A DNA stretch of 64,000 nt from Clavelina lepadiformis. Lineage: Eukaryota > Chordata > Ascidiacea > Aplousobranchia > Clavelinidae. Positions within the stretch are counted from its first letter, which is position 1; each line of letters starts with the position of its first letter. Below, in pieces: positions 39,201 through 51,431 of the stretch. The DNA lies in assembly GCF_947623445.1 (NCBI RefSeq), contig NC_135243.1, positions 24,870,479-24,934,478 of the forward strand, given 5' to 3'. Both the position numbers and the translations under genes were made by a program. The notes under the pieces were generated by a model, which was given only the letters and a program-made list of their open reading frames with translations, ran no database searches and was not told the DNA's origin.

Positions 39201-40475
39201 GCATCGGACTCAGCATGCTCAACCACCAGTTGGCGCTACACAGCTCCGATGGCTGCCAGCTTGTGGTGAAGAAACTCAACCAGGTCACATGGTCACATAA
39301 ACACAAAATAATTTTATTTCTTTGTGGGAATAATTTAGTGGAATGTTCATGTCATAATCCTGGCGGAATGGCATTGATATATTTTATGCAAAGTGACAAA
39401 GTGACAACACAAAGTGAACATTGATTAACTTGATCGACCTTCACTCATTCAGGTTGAGATTTACAAGCGCAGCGAAGAGTTTGTTGGTTATTTGGCCACA
39501 ATTGATGCTTCATGGAAGAAACCAGACCCCAACAGTGCTGATATCAAACTACAGGCAAGTCAATGAAGTAGTTAGTTATAATATTACTACCATTGTACTG
39601 ATTAGTTAATTAGTTACACCTGGTAGCGGTAGTGGTAGTTGCATTGCAAATCATTTCAATAAACTTTTCAGGTCTTTATCTCTCCGAGGACAACGTTCCG
39701 CATGATCGATTCCAATTCCCAGATCGGGCATCGACTAGAGGGCGCTGTTGTTGGCACGGAGTGGGACGTCAAGGAATTGACCCTCAGGGACTGGGGAGGG
39801 GTAATCGGACCCAACGATGAACCCCGCTTGGTCGCTAGGTGGCGCAAGAGTGATGAAGACTTCGTCGTGACTATCGTTGTTGTCGACCCGTTAAATGTCG
39901 TTGCCGACTACAATGACTTCAGGACCCCTTCAAAAGCGGCCGGGGTCACGGAAACCCCCCTGAGTCTGCGCAAACCCCTTCGCCCCGGGAGATGGGTTGT
40001 GCGATTCTACGTGCAGCGGCAGTTCCAGCAGGTGTGTGCCGAAGTTGATTTCTATGTGACCCCACTCGAGTTCGTAGAAGGTCGTGCAGGGGACACGAAG
40101 TTGAGTGAGTACAACCGGGGGGTTGAGGACGACGGGCAGCTGAATGCGGCGAACCGTAACCTCTACTCAGTGCGGACCACTCTCAGCTTAACAAAGGATG
40201 TTCAAGCTGCCCGCGACCTGGTCAGCAGCTCGCTGTCGCTGATGGGGACCAAGCTGCACTCGTGGGTCGACGGCATCCTGGGCTCAATGTGGCAGGCGAA
40301 GGACGTCTGCCTCATCTCCACCTCCTCCGAGTCGTGGCAGAAGTCGCAGCCAGGAGGGTGTGACCAGCGACATGACAGTGCCCCCAACCTCTGCCCCAAC
40401 ATGAACTGGTCGTCATTCTCACCCGACCCCAAATCAGAACTGGGTAAGGTGAAGCCAAATGGGAGAATCAGATGA
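33270..40475 (+). CDS. XYLT: peptide O-xylosyltransferase (XYLT1/XYLT2 orthologue)
   Basis: Adds xylose from UDP-xylose to serine of proteoglycan cores, the first step of heparan and chondroitin sulfate synthesis, in the early Golgi. Fifteen exons in phase: 33270-33353, 34737-34820, 35227-35382, 35581-35675, 36252-36380, 36440-36643, 36850-37045, 37737-37817, 37919-37988, 38076-38178, 38386-38524, 38720-38842, 39056-39283, 39453-39554, 39672-40475. The product is 865 residues, the length of human XYLT2. A type II anchor ([13 protein letters not shown]) follows a basic N-terminus. The GT14 core shows [69 protein letters not shown] and [12 protein letters not shown]. Cysteine-rich [19 protein letters not shown] and the XYLT-specific C-terminal domain ending [14 protein letters not shown] are present. 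The intron after 39554 uses a GC donor (CAG|GCAAGT). An AATAAA lies at 41304. Nothing suggests loss of function. Confidence 0.97.
35832..36220. mobile_element. hAT-type MITE in a XYLT intron
   Basis: Inverted ends CAGACATGTGCAACC and GGTTGCACATGCCTG, with an exact 8-bp duplication CTTTAATA (35824-35831 and 36221-36228). It is 389 bp and lies in the intron between 35675 and 36252, only about 30 bases before the next exon, so it occupies most of that intron. GTGGCCCG-type subterminal repeats are typical of hAT MITEs. Confidence 0.9.
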
Positions 40476-42233
40476 CGTCATTTATGACATCATCGTGTGA
40501 GTGATGCTGCTCATACTTTTTATTATTTCAGTATCGAGATAATGACGTACTTGTGACATCTCATTTAGTGAAAGTGTCTGAGTTGTTTCATAGTCACTGA
40601 AATAGTTCATATAACCGGCAGATGCAGTTTATTTGATCATAATATTCTTTTGTTGCTTTGAATCATGAATCGTGACGAGGTGGTGCCAGAATGCAGTAGA
40701 AAGCACTGACCAACACAGCCGGTGCATTGGTGCCATATACACAGTACCCTTCTTCTAGCCACTGTACTTGTAGTGTTAACATCGTCGATCGTGTTTTTAT
40801 TATTTATTACAGATATTTAACCTTGTTCGTATTCTTGTAGGACTTCCCGCATTTACTATACCTACCTACCCATTCTACGTCTGTCATCGCACATAGATTT
40901 ATACCTGACTGCTTTACTAGTTTATAATAATTTTCATGTTGCAAGAATTCAGTTATGAGGTATCGACGATCATTGTTTATTACGTCACAAAGGTGACGTT
41001 CATTGTTGACAAATTGCCGTACTTGGACTTGCTACCTCATAAACTTCACTGTTAGTTCAACAATGACCCGCCATTAACATCAAATTTTGATCCTGAGTGC
41101 GACCGTCACTTAATGGCTGCGAAATATATTTTCACTTTATAAGGTTGCTCGTAATTTGCATATAGTCCAACCACAAAATATCCGCTTATTGGTTGTAGTT
41201 CGTGATTTTTAATCTCTTCTTCATTTACTTAGTTCGTATTTTTTCATAAATCGTGAAAATTTGTGCCTTTCAATTAACTTTTGCATCAAATTGAAATTTT
41301 CGCAATAAACTATTTCCAAGATCCGTTCCAACCTGTTTTTTCAAAAATCTAACTTTAATGGAAATGAAAGTTTTCCCGGTGCAATTTAGCTTAGGTGTAC
41401 GAAATCTCTTCTGGCCACCAGTTTAAATATCAGCAAAATGCATTCAATGGTAGACAGATTTGATCGAAATCACTCAGACGTAAGGTGGCGCTATAAAAGC
41501 ACCAAAACGCGCGAAATCATAGATCCCGCGTTTTCATGTTAATTTCTGAAAGGAGGTAAAGCACAGCAGAGTAGGGGAGCTGCAGGATCGGTTATCAAGT
41601 GTTTAATTAGTAAGCTTACGCTAATGAAGTTCGTTTTAGTCGATATAACAATATTGAAACAACCGAAATGAAATTTGGTCTCATCGGCCAACCAGATTGA
41701 GAAGTATGGCAGGAAATTGTGCGTGCAAAGATGCAAATTTTGGCGTCCACCGATCCAACGATTGTTTGTTTATTTACTATAAAGTGGTGTTCAAACAACC
41801 AGCTTTACTTTGCTTATTATAAATCAGTGTTAAGATAAAAAATTTGACGTGCTCATTGATGAATCTTGTAAGCTTGTGCACGCCGCTGCTGTATCTTCCA
41901 CCGTGGTCGGCCATCGCTCCTGGCTGCCATATCAATGGTAGTGTAGAGTGCGGCTGCTCATTAATATTCTCGCCGATTTTTTTTTATTTTCACGACATTT
42001 ATAAAAGGCCTTAACCAACATAGAAGTTGGTTGTTTGAAAGCCAATACATAATAAATAAACACTTAAAGCTGCTTCAGTGCATGCCTTCCAGGCCGGAGA
42101 GCACTTTTCAACACCTACGAGAACCTACTAGGAGGAGCTACTAGGCTACTCTCCAGCCGGATTTTTGTTACTGTGATGTAACCCTCCGATATGCTGCTCA
42201 TTGTCGCATACTTTGTTTTCAGACTTAAATTGA
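40476..42233. other. XYLT 3' UTR and intergenic
   Basis: Holds the XYLT polyadenylation signal (41304). From about 41750 to 42090 there is dispersed-repeat text (GTTCAAACAACCAG...TTGACGTGCTCATTGATG, then GCTTCAGTGCATGCC) that recurs near 49885-50020. No gene is seen. Confidence 0.45.
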
Positions 42234-43760
42234 ATGATCATGGCTTGTCAAGAGAAAGTTCGCGTTCCACTCCAGGAAGTCTCCTTTGAGAACGTTCCCG
42301 TGAAAAGAATGAAACAGGAACAATCTGATCATGATGTCGTGTTAAAATTTGCAAAAATATCGGAGCATGCCACCACTCCAACCAGAGGTTCGAAACTGGC
42401 AGCTGGATTCGATCTTTACAGGTTTGACCATTGTTAACCAAATATTAGTCCTAAGATATCTCATTACAGCAGACTTGGTCTACATCAAACGGAGAGATTG
42501 AAAGATTTTCAAGTTGAATTTGTTTAAATGACTTCATTTAATTTGGTTTATCATTATAACTTGGAAATAAACTTCATTGTATTTTTATAAAAGCAGACGC
42601 TGTGTGCTGTAATATCTCAGTAAATTCTGCAATTCAGACTCTAATGCTTTGACCAATATCTGGTTGTAGTTTTCAACAGCCCACATGTTTAAATGGTTTA
42701 AATGTTGTCAAAAGTTTAATTGATTTTTTCAACAACTCTGCACTGTCTAGAAGCTTTGTCTGAGCTTTTTAAACCAGTTGCTTAGAATTTCCCAATTCCT
42801 AAAACAAAAGTTTGTCTGACCACCTGTTTATGATATAAAAAGCATTTTAACTATTAAAGACTTTGTGAGGCTTCTATTTAAACAACCAAATACTAGAATA
42901 TTCAATTTAATTTGCTCTCCTATAGACGACATCTTTATGTGAACTAACAAAACCCACTCTATGTTGTTTTCAGTGCTTATGAGTACAGCATTGCACCCCA
43001 CGCAAAAGTTCTTGCCAAAACTGATATTCAGATAGCGCTACCTAGTGGATGCTATGGTCGAGTTGCCCCACGATCAGGACTTGCGCACAAGCACTTCATT
43101 GACGTCGGAGCTGGGGTCATCGATCAGGATTATCGGGGAAATGTCGGAGTCATCCTGTTCAATTTCAGCGACCAAGAATTTCTGGGTTGCTTATTTGTTG
43201 ACTTTCTTTCTATTGAGCAATTGATTTGACTTCAACTACTCGTGATGTTTTTTTAACTTTTGATGATTTTTTTCAGTTAAGAGAGGCGACAGAATTGCAC
43301 AACTAATTTGTGAACGGATTTTTCTTCCAGAGCTGAGAGAGTGCGAGGTACAAATCCATGTTGTTTGTGTTTAGAGTCTTGTCATTGATGCAGTTTTTGA
43401 AACAAACCTGTAAAGTAACTGTTGCACGATTTTGAGATGACATGTTTTTTTTTATAATTGAAAAGTTTTGCCAACTTCCACAAATAGCAAGCTAAGTTGT
43501 TAGGAGAGTCATAATGTGTTGGTTTAATTATTTTCTTATTAAAGTTTTAAACTTTTATTTGGGTGTGACAGTCACTTTAAGATGTTTTTGTAAATATATG
43601 ATGTCGCTTTTTATGATTGATGATTAAAATATGTTTGACTCGTATCTACTAAAGAATGTCCGATGCTCACTTGTGAGGTAACAACTCACATTGTTCCTTG
43701 CAGAGCTTGGATGAGACCGCGCGAGGTGCTGGTGGGTTTGGATCAACTGGGCACAACTAG
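42234..43760 (+). CDS. DUT: dUTPase (dUTP diphosphatase)
   Basis: Hydrolyses dUTP to dUMP and pyrophosphate, keeping uracil out of DNA and feeding dTMP synthesis. Four exons in phase (42234-42421, 42974-43185, 43277-43347, 43704-43760) give 175 residues, the size of trimeric animal dUTPases with a short N-terminal extension. All five motifs are present in order: [31 protein letters not shown] with the catalytic Asp, RGDRIAQLI, and the C-terminal [10 protein letters not shown] that closes on the nucleotide. No mitochondrial targeting peptide is evident; the basic stretch VPVKRMKQE may act as a nuclear signal. The ATG lies about 12 bases after an acceptor-like TTTGTTTTCAG, so the mRNA may be trans-spliced. 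A second ATG two codons on is an alternative start. Confidence 0.97.
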
Positions 43761-44578
43761 GTTCTCTGGTTTCATCTTTTGCTACCTGCAAGGAAATTAT
43801 TGACATTTTTCTCCAGAAATCGTCACTTCTGTCATCACTGCCGTTGTTTGTATTGCCAATAGAAATCTTTTATAGAAAATTTACATGATTGTTATTGCCT
43901 GATGACATCAAAATTAGGCAGAGTGAGCCATAAATCACAGCAATCATACATTATTATCCTTTTATTGAACGAAAAATTCCATGAAAAATTAAAGCGAAAT
44001 TAAAAATGAAAATAAGTGAATTTCTCAACTTGCCGAGAATGAGATGTGCATCAAGTTTTATAAAATAAACGAGTTACTACGAACATAGCAGGGCAGCAAC
44101 ATGGCCAGCGCGGTGAACACAATCCAGCACATCTTAATGCATTTTTTTAAAGTGGCATTTCCATCAAAATAATCTCATAAAACAAGCAAAGTTTACAGAA
44201 TCAATGCGTGAATGCATGAATAAATGTACAAAGAAAATATCTCAAAGAACAGGAAGGTGACAGTTCACTTGGGATTTTCCCCCATGTCAAATCTACTTGT
44301 TCAAAACTAATTCTGAGAAGAAATCATAATTCAACTTAAGAAAATTACTAAAACGAAACCAGTTAACACACAAAACATAGTACCCATGGGTGCAATGTTG
44401 TGGATGGCAAAGTTAACGAAAGCAAAGTAATCACTCACACTATTCAAGTTAACATTCAAGAACATATCGCCTATGAGCAAAAACAGAACAGTAGCAACTA
44501 CAACACGAAAAGAAAAAAGGCAAATTGAGTTTCCAGGAAGAAATAAAATCTCAACTCCATAAAAAAACTGCAACTAAA
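43761..44578. other. convergent 3' regions of DUT and JOSD1
   Basis: The two genes converge here. A minus-strand AATAAA (plus 43961-43966) would serve JOSD1. A minus-strand frame at 44331-44573, just past the JOSD1 stop, encodes two hydrophobic segments (VVVATVLFLLIGDMF and FCVLTGFVLVIFL), with an acceptor-like TTTTCGTGTTGTAG inside it. I cannot tell whether it is used. Confidence 0.4.
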
Positions 44579-46631
44579 TCAAGTCTCAAGTCCAGTTACA
44601 GAATTGCTGGGGGAAGCCCCTATTTTCCATCCTTTTGTCATCTCAATCTCCATGGAAACGACGAGAAGCATCTCGCAATTCTTCGAGCTCAGCTTCTTCG
44701 TAAGAAATTTCCTGTTGGCAAAAATGAAAACATAACATCAACTTTAATCGTCTAGACCAGTGTTTCTCAAACTTTTTCCGATCGCGTACCACTCATTCGT
44801 TTTTTTTACTACACTGCGTACCACCTGGCTCCTGAATGACCTATTTTACTCAAATGTACCTGTATTTATAGTTATTACCGTTATTACTATACCATAACAC
44901 CAATGAATAACAAGAAAACACAATTTAATTTGATAGATTCAACTGTTTCTTCTGCTCAAGCTTGTCTATCCAGGGTAACACATTACTCACAGCACATCGA
45001 AAATCATGTTCAGCGGTACGCGGTACCACTTAAAAAGCTCTCGCGTACCGCTAGTGGTACGCGTACCACAGTTTGAGAACCACTGGTCTAGACTCTAGAT
45101 GCATACACTGTAGTTGTAAGCAAGTTATTTTTTCTGATTCGAGTTAAATTGAATTATTTGAAATTTAACTTGAAAGTTTTCCTAACATCTTCACAATAAC
45201 TGTGTGTTGTGCTACATAGGTTGCTATACATCACGACTGTCTCTGAACTATCTGGTTGTCTCTTCTTTCAGGAAAGTGTCATTTTAAAAAAAACATTCTA
45301 TTGTGTTGCCTCTAAAGCTCCTTAATTAGCCATCAGGCTGTGATAAAGTGACTTGAGTCATTCTGGGCACCGACTCGAATCATGCCGTGAGAAAATATGA
45401 TCACAACTGAGTGTGATATGAGAAAATATGATCACAACAATCATGCCGTGAGAAAATATGATTACAACTGAGTGTGATGTGAGAAAATATGATCACAACA
45501 ATCATGCCGTGAGAAAATATGATCTGCCAACAACTCACCTGAGCGCGACGACTTCCCCGATGATTTCTGGTTGCTTCAGTTTTGAGTCCAAGTTGTAGAA
45601 GACGCGGTCGACCGATCTCACGGCTATCCAGTGCCGCCGCTTGAGGGGGATAGTGAGCAGACCCCACCCTATGGACGACGGAACGTTGAGAATAAATCCC
45701 TTGATATTTTTCAAACAGAGACGTTCAAGACTTCTGCAGGTGAAGAAAACAAGTTTTCTTTAAATCGAGTCCTTTAGATCTGTTAATAAATTGTGGGGGT
45801 GAGATTATGACATAACAATGACCTTCTCTTATCCCACCAAACAGCAGCATGCCCCTTGCTCTGGAGTCCGGCCATTATGACGTTCACGTCGTAGTTGCCC
45901 GTCCCTAGCATGCTCTTGTGTGGGTTCAACATGGTATCTGGTGAAAGCCTGCAAGTTCAAATTCATGTTGATGATGTCATAATGGGGTCAATGGACAAAC
46001 CAAACATAAATGGCCACGTCTTCAAAATTCATGTAATTTTTTTACAAATAAATATTATGTGGTTGCACTGAAAGCAACAAGCAACGAATCATAATTATCA
46101 CAAATTAAACTGACATGTTAACATCATAATCTTTATCCTCAGAGGAAAGTCGATTCGACTAACATTTGAGTAACTTAATCTTGGCATTGATCGACTGAGC
46201 TAGCTGTTGGGCAAGTCCGATTCTTACACAAACCTGTTACATTGCCCAAATTTAGAATGGTTTATCTGATCATCTGGCCAGGAGCAGGCAGATATCATGC
46301 GATATCATTGGGTTAAGCCCAGCAATGGCAACACTGCTCTATATCAAGCACGGGCCGCATTGCAAGCAACATCGGTTGTTGCCTTGATCACAACAGCATG
46401 ATATTTGAAACTAACTTCGACTCATCGTACATTGTGGTGTCATAAGCATTGGATGTGGCAATACCTGGAGCATATTTCATCAAGCTGTTCTTTGCTGAAT
46501 GCTTGTGGGTCTTGAAACACGTTGTTCAATGCATGGAGTGCACAAAGCTCAAAGTGCTGCCGTTCATGATAGACCTTCTTCGTTGCACTTTCCGTGGCAT
46601 CGGTTACTCTCTGCAGTGTCAGGCAAGACAT
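44579..46631 (-). CDS. JOSD1: Josephin-domain deubiquitinase, JOSD1-like
   Basis: A cysteine protease that removes ubiquitin; vertebrate JOSD1 acts near the plasma membrane and on endocytosis. Four coding exons on the minus strand (46465-46631, 45823-45948, 45539-45733, 44579-44711) join in phase to 206 residues (human JOSD1: 202). The Josephin core is complete: catalytic Cys in [14 protein letters not shown], then [15 protein letters not shown] and AVWWDKRR, catalytic His in KRRHWIAVR, the acidic partner in YNLDSKL, and KNCEMLLVV near the end. The start MSCLTLQ was chosen because JOSD1 also begins MSC. The frame stays open to an ATG at 46703 through a hydrophobic stretch ([13 protein letters not shown]), but an acceptor-like AAATAAG directly before 46631 suggests that text is not translated. 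The 5' end of one intron carries a minisatellite. Confidence 0.94.
44758..45085. mobile_element. hAT-type MITE, family shared with 48874-49202
   Basis: Inverted ends CAGTGTTTCTCAAACT and AGTTTGAGAACCACTG, inner GTACGCGTACCAC-type repeats, and an exact 8-bp duplication GTCTAGAC (44750-44757 and 45086-45093). It is 328 bp and inserted in the last JOSD1 intron, about 40 bases upstream (plus-strand side) of the final coding exon. Confidence 0.92.
45379..45524. repeat. minisatellite, ~61-bp unit
   Basis: About two and a half copies of a 61-bp unit that is itself two related halves, each ending GAGAAAATATGATCACAAC. It starts about 15 bases inside the JOSD1 intron, next to the donor at 45538. Confidence 0.8.
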
Positions 46632-48373
46632 CTTATTTATCAAGGTGAGGACGAAAAGAGAAGCTGCTGCAATAAGTCCACAAAAAAAATCAACAATTAT
46701 CATAAATCAGATGAACCCTGCTGACACACAACGTATCATGATTGTGACATCACAGGTAGGCTATTAGGTTGTGAATCTAAACACATAATGACATCACAAT
46801 GAATCATACTCTAACTCTGGTATAGTGGTATCCCAAAACTGATCTGTATTAATACAGTTAACCTACAAATCCTACATGGTTCTTTGTTAAACTTTGTCAT
46901 ATGAACGTTTTAAGCATCAAATTATATATTGTGATGTCATAGTTACTCCTTCTGAGCTCTGGTCTGTTGAGTTCGTTATAAATTAAACGAGTAAAGGAAG
47001 TTTATTTTGCTTGACCAAAATTTCGAGGTAAGCCTGTTTCAAACATACAAGAACGGCACTTTGTGAAAACTATCACAAACGCGTCTATTTCACTTTTACA
47101 CTTCCTTGCCAGGACAGCGTTTTGAGGAATTATTACGTCATAACTTTTTCTAGTCCATCATAACAGACTCCTGAGTACAAAACTGTAAGACACCCTAACA
47201 GAATTGACAGCCCTAACAGGTGGCTCATCGTTTATTTTATCCACCAGTCCAATCCTTGTCTAATGACTAAATTCTCACAAGCGGCAAGCAACCATTGCTA
47301 CTGGAACGCTCGTCAGCCTTACTGGCTTAGCCTTAGTTCCGAGGCTAAACTACCAGCAACTTCTGCTTTTCTCTGTCCAGCTTTAACTTTATGCTCAATT
47401 GCTCCACCCAACGAGCGAGTGTAAAAGTGATTGTTCCACACTAAGTGTCCGTAAAGGCTTGTATCGTTTGTCCATCGCCGTAAATGAATGTCTGCTAACC
47501 AGCTCTTCAAAGAGCATATTAAACTGAAATCCGCCATTCGAGTTGAATGGGAAAGTAATGACTAATAACACACAAGATAACGTTGTAATTGCAAACGCTA
47601 AAGGAATGCATTCTGCTTAAAGGAAAAATATCAAAAAATAGCTACGAGTATTTTCGGAAAAAAAGTGACAACTACGAGCAAGGTCCAGAAAACTGAAATA
47701 AAAGACTGGGTCGCTGCAACCCCGAACAACTTTGGAACGAATTATATTGCGCCCAGTATTGCGCAACAATGGAAACAAGGCTTCGGTCTTTTCAAATTAA
47801 ACTTAAACGTGAGGGCAATATCTACAAATCAAGCGCTTTTTGCATTAGGACTCTCTGAGGCTGAGTCATGCGTGTTCTACACTGAATGTATTTATACATT
47901 GACAAGTAAACAACCTACTCTTCGGTATGTCTGAGTTAGCTGCCTTTTTTAAACTTGTAAACTGTTTACTTCTCACTGCACGATTTACGATATATAAGGC
48001 CAAATATTGAAAATATAAACCTCGTGTAGAAATGTTTGAACTGATGGCGAATTGTATTTAAAAATCTGAAGGAATAAAATCGATTAAATTAGGCGAGATG
48101 ACAAACCCCCACAGCAAGTGGGATGCTTGCCTTGCGCGAAGTTTTGATAACGTCGGTGCTGATTACTAATTTACCTTTCCATTTTGTGAATTCTTGTGCC
48201 TCTGTGTATGATGGCATTGTTGTTTTATGCCGATAGAAAAAGAATTACTGACTGTGGGAAGCGAAAAGTGGGACTATGGCGCCAACCTCGTTGTACAATA
48301 GTCAAACGAAAAATACGAAAGTAATAATCGCAAAAGAATAATTAATAAATAAAAAATAGTAAATGTTGTAAAC
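46632..48373. other. JOSD1 upstream region, no other gene seen
   Basis: Presumed promoter and 5' UTR of JOSD1. The open frame at 47665-47934 (MTTTSKVQKTEIKDWV) has no recognisable domain and no flanking splice signals that I trust. Confidence 0.4.
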
Positions 48374-48536
48374 CAGGGGTCGTCAACCCTGGCACGCGAG
48401 ATGATTTGACGCACACGTTATATCACCTTAATAAAATCTAAAAAATGCCTTACAAAAATGTTTGCCCCGCGAGTTGTTGATATTTTGACATCATTCATAA
48501 ACTGGCACACTGCATACGAAAGGTTGCCGACCCCTG
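48374..48536. mobile_element. short hAT-type MITE
   Basis: Inverted ends CAGGGGTCGTCAACC and GGTTGCCGACCCCTG, 163 bp. The flanks (TTGTAAAC and TTTAAACC) only roughly match, so the target duplication is uncertain. No coding content. Confidence 0.7.
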
Positions 48537-48873
48537 TTTAAACCAAGCCAAATAATACGATACAGCTTTAAATTAGTTTCAATTTCACTGACTAGTTTCT
48601 GTTTACTTTTTCAATGATTGGTTAGGGGTTCGCTCATGTGAAGGCTACCTCAAATTACTTTCAAATTCTTTCAGTTTATCAACCATTGAAAGCTTTATAC
48701 GTTCCGCCAATATTTCAGCTGACATAGAGCCAACGTTCACAGCTTTGTAGCAAGCGGTTGACTGACTCAGAATTGATTCTATGTTTGAATTTAAATTGTC
48801 AAAATCTTTGATGAAATTTCGCTCATGCGTTTATTATCAAAAATTTCTCGTTTCATTCTTCTAGCTTCTAAGG

Positions 48874-49202
48874 CAGTGGTTCTCAAACTGTGGTACGCGT
48901 ACCACTAGTGGTACGCGAGAGCTTTTTAAGTGGTACCGCGTACCGCTGAACATGACTTTCGATGTGCTGTGAGTAATGTGTTGCCCCGGATAGACAAGCT
49001 TGTGCAGAAGAAACAGTTGCTTCTATCAAATTAAATTGTGTTTTCTTGCTATTCATTGGTGTTATGGTATAGTAATAACGGTAATAACTAATAAATACCG
49101 GTACATTTGAGTAAAATAAGTCATTCAGGAGCCAGGTGGTACGCAGTGTAGCAAAAAAAACGAATGAGTGGTACGCGATCGCAAAAAGTTTGAGAAACAC
49201 TG
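48874..49202. mobile_element. hAT-type MITE, inverted copy of the 44758-45085 family
   Basis: Ends CAGTGGTTCTCAAACT and AGTTTGAGAAACACTG; near-identical inside to the copy at 44758-45085 but in the opposite orientation. Flanking octamers TTCTAAGG and TACTAAGG match at 7 of 8. At 329 bp it is one base different in length from its relative. Confidence 0.9.
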
Positions 49203-49654
49203 TACTAAGGGTATCTTTGAGCTTTCTTGGTCACCTGTCAGGTCCACAAACTCAGTTCATCTTTTCATCAAACACGCACAATTGCGATCTTTATTTTTCA
49301 CCACTAACTGCATGTGCGGAGCGAAAGTCAACATGTTAACCATTATAGCTATTGCGCAATAAAACACAATAACACATGCTCACGAACAATATACGGGCAG
49401 CAATTAAAAACAAATAAGAGAAAATGCTTCCTGTTGATGAGAATAGAAAAATATTTCTTTGCGAAAATGAATTTCTTTCAATTAATTAGATCAATGTAGA
49501 CTCTGAAAATGGTTATAGTCAGTAAACAGGTGCGCAGGTTGAGAAGATAGCCGAGCTTAGAGAAAATCTAACGCAGTGCGTTGCTTTTAATGTCAATTTT
49601 GCAGAACAATATTATGCTATTGGCGCAAGCCAACCATGCAGCTAGTCAATACAA

Positions 49655-49800
49655 CAGCAGCAGCAGTGGCGTATCGCAGAGGCAATTGTTAAAAATGAAG
49701 CAATCGCGCAACGCTTCAAGTTTTAGAATAATGCTCCCCGGGTTCGATACCCAGCTGAATTGTGCCTTTGTGACGACATAGACAAACAAGTACACACAAC
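49655..49800 (+). repeat. possible tRNA-derived SINE fragment
   Basis: GGTTCGATACC near 49741 is an exact match to the RNA polymerase III B-box consensus (GGTTCGANNCC), inside CCCGGGTTCGATACCCAGC as in a T-arm. A loose A-box-like TGGCGTATCGC lies about 70 bases upstream. The remaining tRNA arms do not fold, so this is at best a SINE and not a tRNA gene. Confidence 0.3.
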
Positions 49801-49859
49801 ATCGCAATTGGCGTTGTTCTTCATAACTTTTCATCTATTGCTCGTTTCTGAACAAATTG

Positions 49860-50040
49860 TGCGAGCAAAAGCGAAAATTAGGGCTTGATGGCGTGCACTG
49901 AAGCATAATTTTCTTGCTTATTTTTAGAAATTGGCGTTCAAACAACCAGTTTTATTGTTTATTATAATTCGGCGTGAAGAAAAAAAGTTTGACGTTCTTG
50001 TTAATGGACCTCTCTGTATGAGAATTTTGTATGTTACGCC
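49860..50040 (-). repeat. dispersed repeat copy
   Basis: GATGGCGTGCACTGAAGC, then GTTCAAACAACCAGTTTTAT and TTTGACGTTCTTGTTAATG. The same blocks appear in the same order near 41785-41870, and the terminal block (as GCTTCAGTGCACG) also near 34052, 42072 and 59873. A non-autonomous interspersed family is likely; no inverted ends were found. Confidence 0.5.
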
Positions 50041-51431
50041 GGAGATTTCCAGTTTGATGAGAAAGTAAAAATCATTACAACACTGGCTTAAATACCTGCA
50101 GCTTCAGACGGTCTGATTGTTTATGCAAGGGAAGTGCTGTTTGGATAATTGTGAATTGAGTGATGGATGTATGGTTGTTGACATTTTTTCTTTTTTGTTC
50201 TGCTGTTGATTTTGTGATGTGTCTTTGTTTTTGTTTTGCAGTTTTGTTTTAATTAGCCTAATTGAGTTTCAGTTTTTATCTATCTGTTTTAATTTTTTTT
50301 TTCGCAATAAAATCAGATGACCGTGAGGTCTTTTCACTGCCTCACGCCAATCAATTATGTTATTATCGTACTTTTTGTTTTGAATCGTGAAATAAACTCT
50401 TTCTCTCTCTGATTGGCGTCACATTTGATCGTGTCACAAGAGACAAAAATTGCAAGTCCAAGCCAACGGTTTTTCAATCAGCTTCATTCATCTAACTGAG
50501 AATTAGGCTAGGTCTACTTGCGGCAGAAAATAATTAATTAGAGTGTTAATATTGGCATGGTATAAAACACAGACTTTAATTTTTTGGTGTAAATCTCCCT
50601 ATAAAATGCAAGATTTCGATTCATGTGAATCTCGTGCGTGTAGATGCCACACTTTCCACCATGGACACATGTCATAGGAGAATGAGAGAGTTTATTTTCA
50701 CGGTCATTCAAAGTAAACTAAAAAGTATCATAATATAATTTTAACATGATTGGATGCTGTTTTATGTCTTAGGATTGGCGAATAACTGTATCATTAAAGA
50801 CAGTGGGATTCTGCCGATGCTGTAGACGACCCTGATACAATTGTATTGTTTCTTTTCTTGAAAGAATGTTTTGTTGTTCCCGTTGACCTTCACCGGTATA
50901 AGTTGATGAGGAGGCTCAGGCTACTCACTCACGTAAAAGTGATATTTGTGGAAATGTGCTGGGTCTTCGTTGCCGGTCCATGAAGTTTTTAACGTTCCTC
51001 AAATGAATTTGGCGAATATTCCATCTATGGCCAGACAATTTTTAAACAAACTGCCCCTTGCTTTCCAATCTAGGACTGGCTTAACAATTTCTTGTCACAC
51101 GTTGACGTTACTTGCCCTGTTTATTCCTTAGATTCTGTAATGATTGTTTTGAAAAATTTTTGTTTGAGATCCTGTTTGAGGAAGAAAGGATGATTTGAAT
51201 TTATATATAACACACATGGGCCTATATATAGATTTATCTTCGTGAACTCACTTAAGTTTCCTTTCTCAACCAAGTAGATAAAGTGGAGAACCTAGACATT
51301 GAATGTCATTAATTGTTCGAAACTTGTAAGTTCCATGACATGACATATCCTCACTTACTGACTTGTTCCAGACTTATTGCTTAGTAGTTTTATGTGGCAG
51401 CCTTCTCTGTGATATGTAACCACGGTCAATT
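50041..51431. other. intergenic upstream of ANKRD27
   Basis: T-rich tracts near 50180-50310, and CACGCCAATCA and TGATTGGCGTC as an inverted pair near 50340 and 50420. No exon is supported. Confidence 0.4.

Noticed and set aside
46632-46703. Upstream in-frame extension of JOSD1 with a hydrophobic segment
   Set aside because: JOSD1 proteins start MSC as at 46631 and carry no signal peptide; an acceptor-like AG sits directly before that ATG.
47665-47934. 89-codon open frame (MTTTSKVQKTEIKDWV...)
   Set aside because: No recognisable domain, no convincing splice borders, and it lies in a repeat-rich gap.
49730-49760. tRNA gene suggested by the B box
   Set aside because: Acceptor, D and anticodon arms cannot be folded around it; kept only as a possible SINE trace.
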